Positions 1-12,367 of a stretch of DNA of 64,000 nt are shown here, one piece after another. The stretch is from Sipunculus nudus (lineage: Eukaryota > Annelida > Sipuncula > Golfingiida > Sipunculidae), in contig CM049308.1 of the NCBI GenBank assembly GCA_026874595.1, forward strand, positions 16,304,001 to 16,368,000, given 5' to 3'. The notes under the pieces were generated by a model. It was given only the letters and a program-made list of their open reading frames with translations. It ran no database searches and was not told the DNA's origin. Position 1 is the stretch's first letter. Each line of letters opens with the position of its first letter. Both the position numbers and the translations under genes were made by a program.

Positions 1-660
1 CTATAATAAGGGCGAACGCGAGCGCGGTAACAATGTGCCTTTAATTCTAGAATTCTCATTTTATTAAGTTTTACAATAAAAAACAAAATTTCTGTACCAT
101 TAATTCAATTGGCGCAGAAAAAACTAGAAATCGCTTGTCGCTTATATGGAAATGCACCCCGCCAACGGTTCGCTAATCAAATACGCGTTCGCCTTCGTAT
201 TCGTGTAACTCGCTTATGGAGACGTAGCTTTATACGTTTCCTTGATCTTGAAAAATCAATTAATTTTACAAGTTATTCAATCCCTGATACTATAATATAT
301 ATGAGAATTGGATTATATAGGTACTGGCAATCAGTTTTGTCATTCCATAAGTAACAACTGTTAAAAGTAATCCGTTAATAATCATATAATTAATATATAA
401 TCTTTTATCCACCTCTAACAGTTTAAGAACAACTTTGGTTCTGTAAAACAAATGAAATTTGGCCTTTCTTTCTTGTGTTTTTAGAGATGAAATGAAAATA
501 CTGACGTCACATTTTCATAATTTGTATATTTTTCCAAAATTATTAAAGATATCGCTACCAAACTTGCAACTGCACTATTTCGTTATAAAATGGCATATGT
601 CTGTATAGAGTTCACCTTTCTATTTCGTATGGTTTATCCGGAAACGTAGCCTAACTTAAA
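1..660. repeat. Repeat fragments at the window start; no gene seen
   Basis: The opening GGGCGAACGCGAGCGCGG, the block 155-240 and the edge at 640-656 are related to the 4.1-kb repeat. The open stretch at 109-354 is AT/GC-skewed repeat sequence without a recognised domain. The rest is AT-rich single-copy-looking DNA. Confidence 0.35.
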
Positions 661-916
661 AGTGATGAGTCATCTATATCATATATATAGTTGCGCATGC
701 GTGAGTTCCAAGTGGTACCCCCAGTAATGTTGGGAATCAGGTATAATGGTATTTTGTTTTTCATGCATTTGTCTGTACCTCTTATAATTAAGAAGATAAT
801 CGACATTGAAAATCTGAAGAAAATCGCTCTTTTTGACCCTTGTGACCTTAAAAATAGGTCAAGTTCACTGAAACTGGGTCAAATTAATGGGACCCTGGTA
901 GGGTAGATCTTGGGAT

Positions 917-1030
917 CTATGGATAGGTGGAGATTATAATGGCCAAAACAAATATCTCCACCTATCCATAGGTGAAGATATTAATAATGAAAAAAAATAA
1001 CAAACATCTCCACCCATAGGATAGGTGGGG
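917..1030. repeat. 18-bp inverted repeat with a third related palindrome
   Basis: CTATGGATAGGTGGAGAT (917-934) is perfectly inverted at 954-971, with a 19-base loop. A third related block at 1005-1030 (CATCTCCACCCATAGGATAG, then GTGGGG) is itself partly self-complementary. Function unknown. Confidence 0.85.
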
Positions 1031-4000
1031 TTAATTATTTCTTTTCATTATATTTGGCCCTGTTTTGGAGCAGGTATTTGTCAATTACTGTTACTGGGCA
1101 TTTCGGGAAAGGGCCTATGGAAAAATTGATTAGATTTTGGTGTGGATCTGGTACATGATCCGGATCCGAAAAAAATAATAAATGTAGGGCCACTTATGCA
1201 CGAATGAACCTAGAAATATTGGCAGAATAAGTGAATGGCGGAGGCTTGCATTCACTGTAACCCCAGACAAAGTCTAGGGATACTATGGTTTTAGCACGGT
1301 CCCGCCGCCGCCATAGAAAAATTTTGTCTGCGAGATAAACCAAAATATATTTCACGAATCTTTATCAACCTAACATGTGCACAGGTATAGATGAGAGGAC
1401 GAAGCATTATTAAAATGAGGTAATGAGCTTCAATTGGAGAGTGACCTTGACTTTGAATATAGATCCATTTTTTGTCCATTTTTTTTAATATCTCGAGAAG
1501 GATTTGCATGGATTGTTAGAAAAATCAGGTTGACCAAAGATCTTGGATAGCTCTGTCTTGTACAGAAGACTGGTGGTGCCACCTATTATCCCTTTCTTGT
1601 TTTTATGTTAATAGCCCCATCATTGCCACTTTACAGAAGTGTGAGCTTTTTAAGTAAAAACTGACTTTGGTTTTCAAGGTCAAATCTACGGAAACATAAG
1701 ATTACGATGAACCCAATAACTTGTGAAGCACATCATTTTGTTTCTGCAAATTTGACACTCAAATTATTTCTACTAAATTTTTTTGTAAACACAGGATTGT
1801 TGTAAAACTTTGAAAAACTGCATATTTTTAATCAATTATGACACGCATAATGTTTCAACCAAGTTGGTTCAAACCAAGGACAAGTTAAAAAATTGGTGAC
1901 CTTGACTCTGGTAACCTTGAGCAGGTAAAGTGTCAATATATGCTTCAGAAGAAGGGAGGGGGGGGGGGGGGCTACTTTAAAGGCAGTATGGTTCAGAGAT
2001 GCCAGATATGTCTAGTCAGAATTCCGATTTCTATTTATATTTCTTGTTATAGAGTATAAGATGCTATTCCATGTTTCACATGTGATATCCACGTGGATCC
2101 TAGAGGCTCCAGGCATGTGTCTGTGAGTGGAGCTGAGCCTGGATGCTAAATTGCTGTGCACGTATACCCCGGTCGTTGCCATCTGTCAGGGTGGACGACC
2201 TCTGAGAGATATAAACATGCAGTTCTCAAGCCTGTCCGAGAGTCAACAGCTGAAAGTACTAATTACAGAGTATTATCAACATTTCCTTGACCTCGGGAAA
2301 TATATTATTTTCGTTAAGAACTCATTTTATTTCCATGCGTTTTAGTCTTTCCATGGTCAGCAAAACAAACGCAGGCACAAGTTGATTTCTACTGACTTTT
2401 CACAGGAATAATATTATCGGTGTTTCATATATAGACTATGGGATACATATGGCCAGAAATGTAGGCTGGAGACATACACAGTTTTTTTATATATATATGA
2501 GGATAAACCTTAGCATTTTCACATAAAATTCTGATTCAGTGCTAAATAATGCAAAGCAGGTAATACAAACAAATGTTTGTTCTATGGACTCTGGGATAAA
2601 AAAAATTGATGATGCGAGCGGAGAATTTTATTTTTAATTTTTTACCGGTCATTACACCACATAGAATTTTGCCAACTTGTCTACCAAATTAAAAAAAATG
2701 CTCCAATTTTGACAATGATATATATGATCAACAAGAAATATACCACTCATTTTCCTGACATTCAAGAATTCTTTTAGTTAATCTGTCTTAGACTTTGCAG
2801 AAATAAGCAACATGCCAAGAAACTCTTCATTTGTAAACAAAAACATTAATCATGAAAAATTTGTAAAATAAAAATATCTTTTGTTTGGCTTAAGGGGTAG
2901 ATAAATTGATAATATGCATTTTAGATAATTTGTCCTTAGTTTTGGGAAAACTTTACCTTGTTCCCAAGTAAAGAAACCTGACGCAGTTTTAACTAAAAAA
3001 AATGCTTGCTGATAACAAACTCTGACATAACGATTCTATTTTTTAAGAATCTCATTCTTTCCTTTTCACAGGCACAAACTTGTTTTGTATTCAATTTGAC
3101 CAGATGTCGGGGTTACTTTATTACAACTCTTCCATCCCCTTTGTGATAAACTCTTGATGTACAAAAATATAATGTAATAATATTGAGGGTAATAATGTCC
3201 GTTATAATGAACTTTTAACCGTCATCTGTTTAAACTTTGAAAATGCCGGTCAGTAGGGGAGAAAAATCCTAAACACATGCAGATAGCACCAGAAAGAGGG
3301 TTCGCTTGATGACAAGCTTACAAAATTATACCCATCAAGGGTAGAAATAGCAAGTTAAACATATTTAACATAATTTGACTTTGGGCCACTTTGTAAGTAG
3401 ACGGGTGATAAATAAATGAACTGTTGTGCTGTTTAGCCATTTTGTTACTTGCTCTTTTGCATAATATCTCCACATTGACAGCAAAATCTGTGTTTTCAAA
3501 ACAATAGATGGTCTTATAAAATATACTAAATATTTTAATATATATACCATCTCATGTTTATGGTGATTACTGAAAATGTTAAGGTTGATTTTGTTTTGAA
3601 TTTTCTTTATACTTTCGGATTTGTTTCTCAGAAAGTGGAATAAAAAGTGTGCTACATATTTTGCGGCTGCGACTGATTCGTTAGATTTTCGTATTATATA
3701 CTGCCAAAAGATATAAAACAAACTAGCACGTTGTTCGATATATTAGCTTAAACTTGGTACGATTCAGTGGAATACTATTTGCTGAAATATTTTCACACAG
3801 AGTTAACAAATTTATGTGAAACCATGATGCTTTATCAATAGCGATATCATAGTGTAAGATTTCTAAAAATGGATATAAATAATCACTTGCGATGGAAATG
3901 ATTGCAAATGTATGTCAAAAATACATATAAATAATCCATTATCTTTAAATAGATCCAGCGACATATTGTTTATTCTCATATATTGCAATTTCTTACACTC

Positions 4001-4100
4001 GATTATAATTCTAGAATACCAATTTAAGTGAATTATACGGACTTCACCAAAAAAAATTATGTAATGTTATTATGTATTAAGGACTAAGATATCGTTTATA
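1031..4100. other. AT-rich intergenic stretch, nothing supported
   Basis: It holds a 14-base G run (1958-1971) and chance open stretches, the longest being 118 codons on the minus strand (3365-3721), AT-rich and without a recognisable domain, splice context or codon pattern. No repeat pair within the window was detected. Confidence 0.5.
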
Positions 4101-4104
4101 TGAA

Positions 4105-4202
4105 ACACACCCCGCGAACTCTTGGCGAGCCATGTTCGCCGGCATGCACGTTAAATTCGCGTTTCTGTTTGCTAATGCGCTAATGGAAACGTAGCCTAAC
4201 TA
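4105..4202 (+). repeat. Dispersed repeat ending AATGGAAACGTAGCC
   Basis: CACCCCGCGAACTCTTGGCG through GCTAATGGAAACGTAGCC resembles 155-235 (CACCCCGCCAAC..., CGCTTATGGAGACGTAGC), and its edge also occurs at 640-656 (CCGGAAACGTAGCCTAACTT). A DNA-transposon end is possible, but no inverted partner could be shown. Confidence 0.4.
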
Positions 4203-4421
4203 GTGACAAAATACATGGCCTGAGGTTGCCATATAATTATATCTCTTAGGCCAAAAAAATATAAATAAATATGAAATGATAAATCTTCAAAATCTAAAAA
4301 TATATATGTTAAGCTGAATATTTTACAAAATAGAGCACATCAGATTGAGATAAGGCCGTTACACTTTTTGTCTAAAACATATATCAGACAAATTGTGAAA
4401 TAATGAACACCTAATTTCTGT

Positions 4422-4520
4422 CATTACCCGTAATGCCTAGAAATTTTAGTCATTTCGTAAAATGCTAGAATGAATCATTCATCGGTGATGCCTGAAATGG
4501 TCAATCATTTCACGAAATGC
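4422..4520. repeat. Cluster of short CATT...AATG palindromes at about 28-bp spacing
   Basis: CATTACCCGTAATG (4422), CATTTCGTAAAATG (4451), CATTCATCGGTGATG (about 4476) and CATTTCACGAAATG (4506) recur every 25-30 bp, mostly followed by CCTGAAA/CCTAGAAA-like sequence. They look like a short diverged tandem array of hairpins. Confidence 0.6.
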
Positions 4521-4559
4521 CTGATAACACAATATGCCTATAACGTATGCGAATGCGGC

Positions 4560-7000
4560 ACGTTTCGATCGCTCCCTGTAGCGACGGAAAAAGCGTAGTG
4601 GTAAGGGACGGGGGATATTCCACACTTTGACCTCAGAGATAGGGCGCTTTTCTATATCCCGAGTTTAAAAAATATAAAATAAATTATTTAAAATATAAAA
4701 TCTTCAAAGCAAAATCTGAGACACTGTCCATATATATCTCATCTAACAGAAGATATTCTAAGGATTTCATATATGTATATATTATTAGGGCTAAAATTCA
4801 TTTTAATATGGGGTTTAAAGCTAAATAAAGCCAAAGTTATTTGACGATCGTAAGACCTTAATAGAATCATATCCAGTGACTGAAAAGCTCGGTTAAGTTA
4901 ATTAAACGTTGATTTTAACGGCTGTCTTATGCCTCCTGATTTTAAGAAGGATATAATGGTCTTTAGATAGAAGCAGACTGGGCCATGGGGAGGCTGAGAA
5001 GTTTCCTGGCGGTCCAATGATAAAATCACATACCCGGCTGGGCCTATTTGTTTTATATTCTGGCTTTAGTCACACAAAGGCCCAGACCGCAGTTTTATGC
5101 ATGGCAGCCCGACCAAGTTCTACAGCACACTCAATGCACCTGTTTCAGCCAGCGGGATGAATGTCAGTGACAACACATTTATATAGTAACTAAAATTTTT
5201 ATCCATAATTTATAGTACCCATTAATGAAACGGAAAGAAAGAAATATGTTATGTGTAAACAGTATGTAAGTAAAGTCCCGGAATAATTTGTCTCTGTCTG
5301 CAACGTTTCAACAGGTCCTGGAAAACCGGGAAAGTCGTAGATCAAAGTTTTATATTGTTTCTGTAAGGTGTCTGAGTATTTTAATAGTGTACTGCATGTA
5401 TATGTCCGGGCCCTCGCGTCTTGACACTGTTTTCTCTGACAGTCTCACTGAAGCTATAGCTAGCCCTGGCAGGGCGTTAGTATTTATGTTTGCTACTGAA
5501 GTAAAACGTTACCCCATGCTTCGATAGAAGTAAACTCAATGCCGGCTCTTATCAATAACAGGTGGGCGGTCAGAGAGCCGTAAATTAGTTTAAGTTAGCT
5601 CTCGAGCATGCAGGCCTTATCAGATTTATTGCGTTGTTCTAAACTGAAAAGAGTTTTAAGTTAAAATAAGATCATAATACACGTGTGCTTCAAGGAAGGG
5701 GTCCTCATGATATTTTAATACAATTTTGTGTGGCTGTCTTTCGTCAGTTTGTAGAATCATTGTCCGACTCAGTGTTGAATATGAAGCATCAATGTGATGT
5801 GGTCTAAAGGCGTATTTGTCCCAAACCTCACTATTTAAAGAAAAAATGAAGAAAAAATAAGGCGCAGAAGATTACAGCCGACATCGTTCCCAGTTCAATA
5901 TGTATATAGGCAGCACTGGTCGGTGATAATCGGTCTAGTAGTTCAGAATTAGGCGATACAGTTAATCATTGAATAGTGTGCAGTTTCCCTTGGATGACCA
6001 GGAGAGATCAAACTCATATAACACATTTTACTGGATTAAACTTTGAAATTGTAGGCAATCTTTTAAAAAAACACTGCAAATTATGTATAAACTCATAGGT
6101 GATAATATGACATCAGACCATAAATCATTTGAAAGGTCAAACTGATGGTCACAGTTACTCACTACATTACAAATTTTTTTAAAAATTCTCCAAAACTACT
6201 GATTGGATGTTAGTGACTAATCTTACTAGCTATATATGCATGGGCATGGAAATTATTTTTTTTTTCCAACAAGGTGTTGTTACTATTTACGATGATTTAT
6301 TAATATTTCTTTGCTCCTTTTAACGAAATAAACAGTACCTTTAGACACCAGTCTTACACGATCAACATTCACCTTTTTAAACCACACAGAAAAGGATTTT
6401 ACATTGGAAACTGTGCGTGTCGTGTGGGGATAAGTGCTTTGGCAATAGATTTTGACCTTAAAACTCATACTGGTTTTCAGGTGTTTACATGGAACTTAAA
6501 TAGAACACTAAGCTGATTTGTAAAGACAATTGTGAATATAAGTCTGCCCATATACAGGCTTAATAAATCTTAATTTAAATTTGAAAACCAGCCGCAGCAT
6601 TCTTATCCGATTTTGGGGTTCTGCCACCTTAGCAACCAGGTTTTAAAGCCCGAAGATCTCTGCCTTTTAGCTAATTATTGGATTGGATTACATTACAAAC
6701 ATTCTTTATAAGTGGTATAATAAGTTTTTCTGTCTGCATGTACGGCTGTCACCAAAAAAAAATTGTTTCGACTTTGTTGCCGTTCAATCATATTTTTTTT
6801 AAATCTTCAACTTCATTGATATATATCTGATAAAGTGTTTCTAATTAAATATAGCTCAACTCCTGTTCTTACGGATATTCGTCCTGCAACCTTTCACAGA
6901 AAATCCGTCTCTTTTGGTTTCTGTATATGTGCAATAATTCTCTAATTTGATTTGATTTCTTTTGTGTGGAACGGTTCTTCTTATAGAAATAACTTGTTTG
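4560..7000. other. Intergenic stretch, nothing supported
   Basis: A 79-codon plus-strand stretch (5288-5527) and shorter ones show no family resemblance. No RNA gene or TIR pair was recognised. Confidence 0.5.
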
Positions 7001-7009
7001 GGATTAACT

Positions 7010-7391
7010 GGCCTCCCTTGACCCGGGTGAAGAGCATAGGGCTCAGAGCCGGGAGATTGTAAAATTCGAATTTCAGCCGAGGTGGTGAGATTTTTCAGGG
7101 TCGACCACACCTCTGTAGGCTAAATGGGGAGACTGTGCCCAACAGTCGTGTTTCACTCACAAGCAAGTGTGCGCCTTTCGGGGGTCCCTCGGTGTTATGA
7201 CCCAGCAATAGGGATGACACACACCAAGGACCGGCAGGAGTAGTAAACCGAATCAGGTTGACACCAGGATTGTCGCGTGTTAGCCCATGTCACGTAGTCC
7301 AGTCCGAAACCGGAATGGAATTCTGTAAATGTACTTATAGTTAAGAAAGCATAAAAAATATGTTACCTCCACAAAAAAAAAAAAAAAAAAC
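7010..7391 (+). mobile_element. tRNA-derived SINE, copy A, with poly-A tail
   Basis: The head has degraded pol III A- and B-box sequence (GTGAAGAGCATAGGGCTCAG and ATTCGAATTTC). A body shared with the copy at 31.6 kb follows (ATGCCCAAC-type block, GACCCAGCAATAGGGATGA, CACGTAGTCC, GTTACCTCCA). It ends in an 18-A run (7373-7390). It is intergenic, upstream of PRKD. Confidence 0.75.
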
Positions 7392-8114
7392 TTTAAAAAA
7401 ATCTTGAATTGGATTGCTTCTTCTCAACTTCCAGTCCCTCTGGGGCTCAATAGAGAAAACTGAATGCATCTTTGTTTCCGTTTTAATGCTTTTTTCATAT
7501 ATTATTCTCGATATTTAATTTTTGTCGAATTAGTACATGTCATTGTATATGGATACATAGGGTATCGGACCTTCCGCTAAAGAATGGAGGTCTTATTAGG
7601 GTGTTTGTTTACGCCAAATTACATTTCAAAATATTATCACATTCATTCCAGTTCGATAAAATGATTTTCCTTTGGTGTGGCTCAGGATATTTTTTATGCG
7701 TGTCTTCGGGTCTGTCGTGAAAGGGTCCTATACTTTTCTCATATTCTCTGTCGCACACATATTTATATCGTTCAAATGTAGATGTAATTAAGTTGGAACG
7801 AAGGAATTTATATTTTGAAAGAAAGAAATAAATATAAAATATGTTTTCGTAACCTGAAGAAATCGAACTGTCCACTTATGACCAAAAATTGAAATTCTGT
7901 TCGCCACCTTAACAGGCCTTAAGGCCTTAACATACCCTGAGGCTCCCCTTAATTTTGACCACTTTTGAGCGATTTAAGAGTCTGTTTACAGTTTAACATA
8001 GTTCGATGTTATAGCGGTTAAAGTAGACAAATATAGTATGTGTGCTGGTAACTTTCCGGCTTCCCATTTGTGCGCACGATTTGCACGACTTGATTGGAAC
8101 GCAGCACCTATTTT

Positions 8115-8500
8115 ATACGCTGTTATGGTTCTATATGTGAGTAAGCATTGTCCATGTTTGACTTTTTCCATAAAAAGACAGCGTGACCAGGAGTTCGATC
8201 TTGCGCATGCGCGACAACTTCCAACCAAGTAAAAAAAAAAAAAAAAAAAAAAAAAGCACGAAAGAAAAAAAACAAAAAAGAAGAAACATTTCATCATTGA
8301 TGTTGCGCTGTACGACCACTAGTTGTCGTGCACGCTATTTTTATGTTATGGGCCACTGCTCGCACTAGATGCAGGAATATTTCTAATTGTGTACAGGAGT
8401 AAACAACTAGTTTAAAACGAAATATTGGTGAACACCAGAATATTTTACTGAGAAAACGCCGTATTTTATGTATATTTAACAAGCCGGATATGTTACAAGG
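8115..8500 (+). repeat. Unnamed dispersed repeat, copy 1
   Basis: It shares with 48235-48595, in the same order, TGTTATGGTTCT(A/G)TATGTGAG-like sequence, GATCTTG(C/A)GCATG(C/A)GC(G/A)ACAACT, GTGTACAGGAGT(A/T)(A/C)A, CAGTTT/TAGTTTAAAA(C/T)GAAA and TGTATATTTAACA. This copy holds a 25-A run (8231-8255). No terminal inverted repeat or tRNA-like box was seen, so its class is unknown. Confidence 0.6.
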
Positions 8501-8629
8501 AGGCTTTAATGTCTCGTTCTCCACAGAGATATATTTCTATTTTTCCTACTAGCATATGACCCGTTCATCATTACGTCTCAGAACACAGTTTCTTTTTTCA
8601 TACGACAGATGGCGCGCCTTGCATCCGAT

Positions 8630-8683
8630 AATCTGCTGGAAACCTTGGCCGCTGGATACACTGGCCAAGGTTTCCAGCAGATT
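8630..8683. repeat. Perfect 21-bp inverted repeat (hairpin), 12-nt loop
   Basis: Arm 8630-8650 (AATCTGCTGGAAACCTTGGC then C) is perfectly complementary to 8663-8683, with the loop GCTGGATACACT between. The complementarity ends sharply on both sides. It stands in otherwise unique-looking sequence between the 8.1-kb repeat and the hAT MITE. Confidence 0.9.
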
Positions 8684-8812
8684 TCGTCGTGATAGCTCCT
8701 TCGCGAAATAATGTTAAATTTTCAAGATACATTGGAAAAAAGTACGTCAATCCCGACATTTCAAAACCTGTTTATATTATAGATGTCCCTCTTTCGGGTA
8801 CGGCACTCCTTT

Positions 8813-9333
8813 CAGGGGCGTCAATATTGGGGGGGGGGGGGGGGGGATGGGGGGTATATATACCCCCCACTTTTTGGCAAGGGGGCGGGATGGCCAATGT
8901 AATCATCCCCCCAACTTTTCAGAGGATAATATTATAATATTGCAAATGAATTTTTTAATAAATAAAATTAAAGACTTTGGATCCATTTGCTAAAAATGTT
9001 TTATCTAAACCTTGCTTTGAATTACAAAATAACTTATTTTCTATTCAAATATAATTATTTGAAATATGATTTAGTACATATATAATCATATATATACATT
9101 TATATATACATAAATTTAAATATGTATGTATTTATAATCATACATTGTATATATATATATATATACACATTTATATATACATAAATTTAAATATATATAT
9201 ATATATATATATATATAGTTGAATATGTCACTCAGAGATGCTGAAAAAGGTATAAATGTGTGTGTGTGTGTATATATATAAATATACAAAGTCGTCCCCC
9301 CCCCCCACCCTGGAAGAAAAATTGACGCCACTG
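8813..9333. mobile_element. Non-autonomous hAT element (MITE) with perfect 8-bp target duplication
   Basis: The element starts CAGGGGCGTCAAT (8813-8825) and ends ATTGACGCCACTG (9321-9333), giving terminal inverted repeats with one mismatch in 13. It is flanked by identical octamers ACTCCTTT at 8805-8812 and 9334-9341. An 8-bp duplication and CAGGGGCG-type ends are hallmarks of the hAT superfamily. The interior has subterminal G/C runs (8830-8846, 9297-9306) and AT/GT microsatellites (about 9060-9290), with no transposase reading. Confidence 0.85.
8829..9292. repeat. Homopolymer and TA/TG microsatellites inside the 8.8-kb hAT element
   Basis: A G-run near 8829-8846, TA tracts at about 9147-9165 and 9195-9217, and a GT-TA tract at 9257-9282. 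Open readings across this region are low-complexity artefacts. Confidence 0.85.
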
Positions 9334-9933
9334 ACTCCTTTACTTTCAGGTTTACACCTTTATTTTTTTACGTTTGCATTATTGCAATATCTAAAATATC
9401 TAAAATCAATTAAAATTACTAAACATCCACATATGTCTCATGTTGATTCAAATATTGACAATTATTAATACTTTGCTAAAAATTATTAAGAGAAAAATTA
9501 ATAAATTATAGGTTTGAAATATCAATGTATTACTCTACCCAAGTGACTTGTAATAGCAAATGAAAGGCACACCGTTCAAGCTCCCTTCCTTTAAAAGAAT
9601 AATTATGTTAATTTTACCATTGGTCTGACATTTACATTTGTAAACCTTTGTCATGCATGACCGTCATATCTTAATTATTCATTAAAAGCTATAAGGACGC
9701 TGAATAAATATCATTGTGGGAGGTCTAAAGAGTTGACTGGCCATACCGAACATTATTGTACATGAATTGTAGGTTTTACAATTGCATGTCATGTCTGTGC
9801 CAATTAATAATATTACCATATTAAACAGACTGGTAATAGATGAATGTTAAGATACGTTGTTTAGAAATTTGCATCAGTTAGTCAATAAGTTTGGAAAAAG
9901 GTTAATACGTAATTCATGCCCGTAATTTTTTTG

Positions 9934-12062
9934 GAACAGAACAGAACAGAACTTTATTCAGGAAAAAGGCCTCATGCCCAAAGTTCCAAACATTTCAATA
10001 AATGTTCAATTTAAACAAGTACATCAATCCAATGGAAGGTAGCAGTCTTATATTTTCTAGTAAACACTGCCATTAACACAAGTAACAGAACTGCATACCT
10101 ACATACATATAAATCTGTTTTGCCAACATCTGTGAGTATAAACATAATTACACTTCAATAAACAGTCAGTTCAGAAATTACAACAATATAATGTTAAGTA
10201 ACAGTCTTAAAATGACTAATCAATCGTGCCATAAACACATGTAACATTATTGCACATCTAAGTACACAATGAATCTATTTTGCTGTCAACAGTGAGTACT
10301 GTTTAAAATACATAATTCAACCATCTATCATTTTCCGTCTCCTCAAAAACGAATTAAACACATATGCAGCAACTTTTGATATTTCAAATGGATTATCTAT
10401 ATTAAATAACTTTATAAAATTTTGTTCACTTGGATAATGCAAGTCTTGTCTAATATATTTTAACCTCAAATCATGATATAATTTACACTCTTGCATAAAG
10501 TGAGCTTCATCCTCAACAATATTGAATCCATAGCATAAACAATATTTACAGATCCTCTCTTCACGAGAAATGTTTTATGGCGGCCCATTTCTATAGCTAA
10601 TTCATGATTTAAATATCGAAGTTTAGCAAGTGCTGTACGGTGTTGTTTATATGGGATACAATCAACATATTTTTCTAGAGTAAGCATAGATTTAAAAGTA
10701 CCATAATAGTAGAGTTTACTTCACAATTTAATATCACCATGCCAATTTTGAATGGCTATATCTTTTATTCTCATTTCAACTTCTTTCATAAAATAATTCA
10801 CATCTCCAATGTACTGTGCCATCAAAACATATCCAAAACCAGACTGGAACAACAATGTTCTCACTTGAGATGCCCAATTTGATTTACCACTATTGTCTAA
10901 ATTCATCAACATGTTGTACACATGTTTCTGATATCTATGTTCTGGCATATGTAAAAGTTTAATCCAATACTTAATACAACGCAATAAGCAAGTTACAAAC
11001 AAAGGAAATCTGCCACATTCTCCTAGTGCTGCTGCATTTGGAGTATTCTGGCCTACATTTAAAATGTGTTTGCAGAATTTGTACTGTACTCTCTCTATAG
11101 TTTCTGATTTTTTAAAACCCCACAACTCACATCCATATGTTAGTATTGGCACTACCATTTGATCAAACAAATAAAAGAGATGTTTTGTACTAAAATATTT
11201 TCACTTTTTGCTGAATGTTTTAATCATGCATACAGCTTTGTTTGCTTGTAAAACCTGCTGTTGTTGTGTTTTTGACCAAGACAATTTTGTGGAGAAAATA
11301 ATACCAAGATATTTGTAGTATGGAACCACTTCTAACTGTTTACCTTTTAAATACCATTTTTCTACTTTTCGTAAGGGACCACCTTTCCTAAAAACCATTA
11401 TCTTAGTTTTATCTGTATTAATTTTGAAACCATAATTTTCACAAAACTTTTGTAAGAGATCAATCTGTTGCTGAAGTCTACCTACAGTATCTCCACAATT
11501 AACCATATCATCTGCAAATAACAATGTCATTAAATCTGAGAGATTACCATTTACATATATCCCTTGACAATCACTTCCATCTAACATGTTACAATACACA
11601 TTAATAAATAAAGAAAATAATAAAGGACTTATCATACAACCTTGCCGGGTACCTACCGAACATGCAAAATAATCTGTAAGTCCATTCTCAGTTAATATAC
11701 AAGACTGCATTTTTGAATACATTGATTTTATAACACATAATATTTTACCATTTATGCCTTGTTTTAATAAAACATGCCACAATAAATTATGTTGTACACA
11801 ATCAAATGCTTTTGCAAAGTCAATGTATAAACAGTAAAATCTACCTTTTCTTTTAACCAAGTATTTTTGAACTAAAGCATACAAAATAAATGCCTGGTCA
11901 ATTGTAGAATATCCTTTCCTGTAACCAGCTTGTGATTCAGATAAAATATTCATTTCCTCAACAAACTGCGAAAGTCTATTGTTCAAAACTTTAGTAAATA
12001 TTTTACCAGTAACATTTAGTAAGGATATCCCTCTATAATTACCAGGTTCATTCTGAGAACCC
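9934..12062 (-). mobile_element. 5'-truncated non-LTR retrotransposon (LINE), Jockey/CR1/I-like, with TTCTG-repeat tail
   Basis: On the minus strand the element opens inside the reverse transcriptase at the conserved NYRGISLL motif (about 12040) and ends with an untranslated 3' region containing AATAAAG, followed by a short TTCTG microsatellite tail (9933-9951 on the plus strand). Tail-repeat 3' ends and 5' truncation are typical of LINE insertion. A-T-rich near-identical sequence (AATTTTTTTGG on the left, AAAATTTTTGG on the right) flanks the element and may be the remnant target duplication. The endonuclease domain is absent. The exact clade is not resolved. Confidence 0.85.
10317..12060 (-). 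pseudogene. Reverse transcriptase and C-terminal region of the LINE, disrupted
   Basis: The minus-strand reading begins NYRGISLLNVTGKIFTKVLN, followed by RT motif A (YIDFAKAFD, about 11815), motif B (GTRQGCMISPLLFSLFIN, about 11640), motif C (LLFADDM, about 11515) and YKYLGIIFS (about 11310). The thumb region follows (ILTYGCELWG, about 11130). The last part carries a Cys/His knuckle of the form RICKYC ... EDEAHFMQEC ... YHDLR (about 10559-10470) and ends at a stop at 10317-10319. In-frame stops at 11201-11203 and 10721-10723 and one frame change just above 10559 break the reading, so the copy is dead. Such C-terminal CCHC-like knuckles are common in metazoan Jockey/CR1/I-group LINEs. Confidence 0.85.
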
Positions 12063-12293
12063 TAAAATTTTTGGAAAGGTCCTTAACAGCACTGTAAAAC
12101 ATGGTAAACAGCTAGTATTTCCAGAGTACGTTTAGAGAAAACGAATCCAATATTTTTCGTATATAAAACCAACAGAACTACAACTATTTTTCTAACCTCC
12201 AGGTCCAGGAGATATATAGGGACTCCCGTTTCTGTACCATCTTATATATATATATATTATATATATATCTTATATATATATATATATATAAAT

Positions 12294-12339
<46 letters not shown>

Positions 12340-12367
12340 ATATAAATACAGAGAAATCAAAGTTTGT

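Noticed and set aside
2127-2345. 72-codon stretch after a possible acceptor near 2053
   Set aside because: No ATG start, no family resemblance, and the reading is closed by stops without a good donor.
3365-3721. 118-codon minus-strand open reading
   Set aside because: AT-driven composition, no known domain, no splice context, no homologue suggested by sequence.
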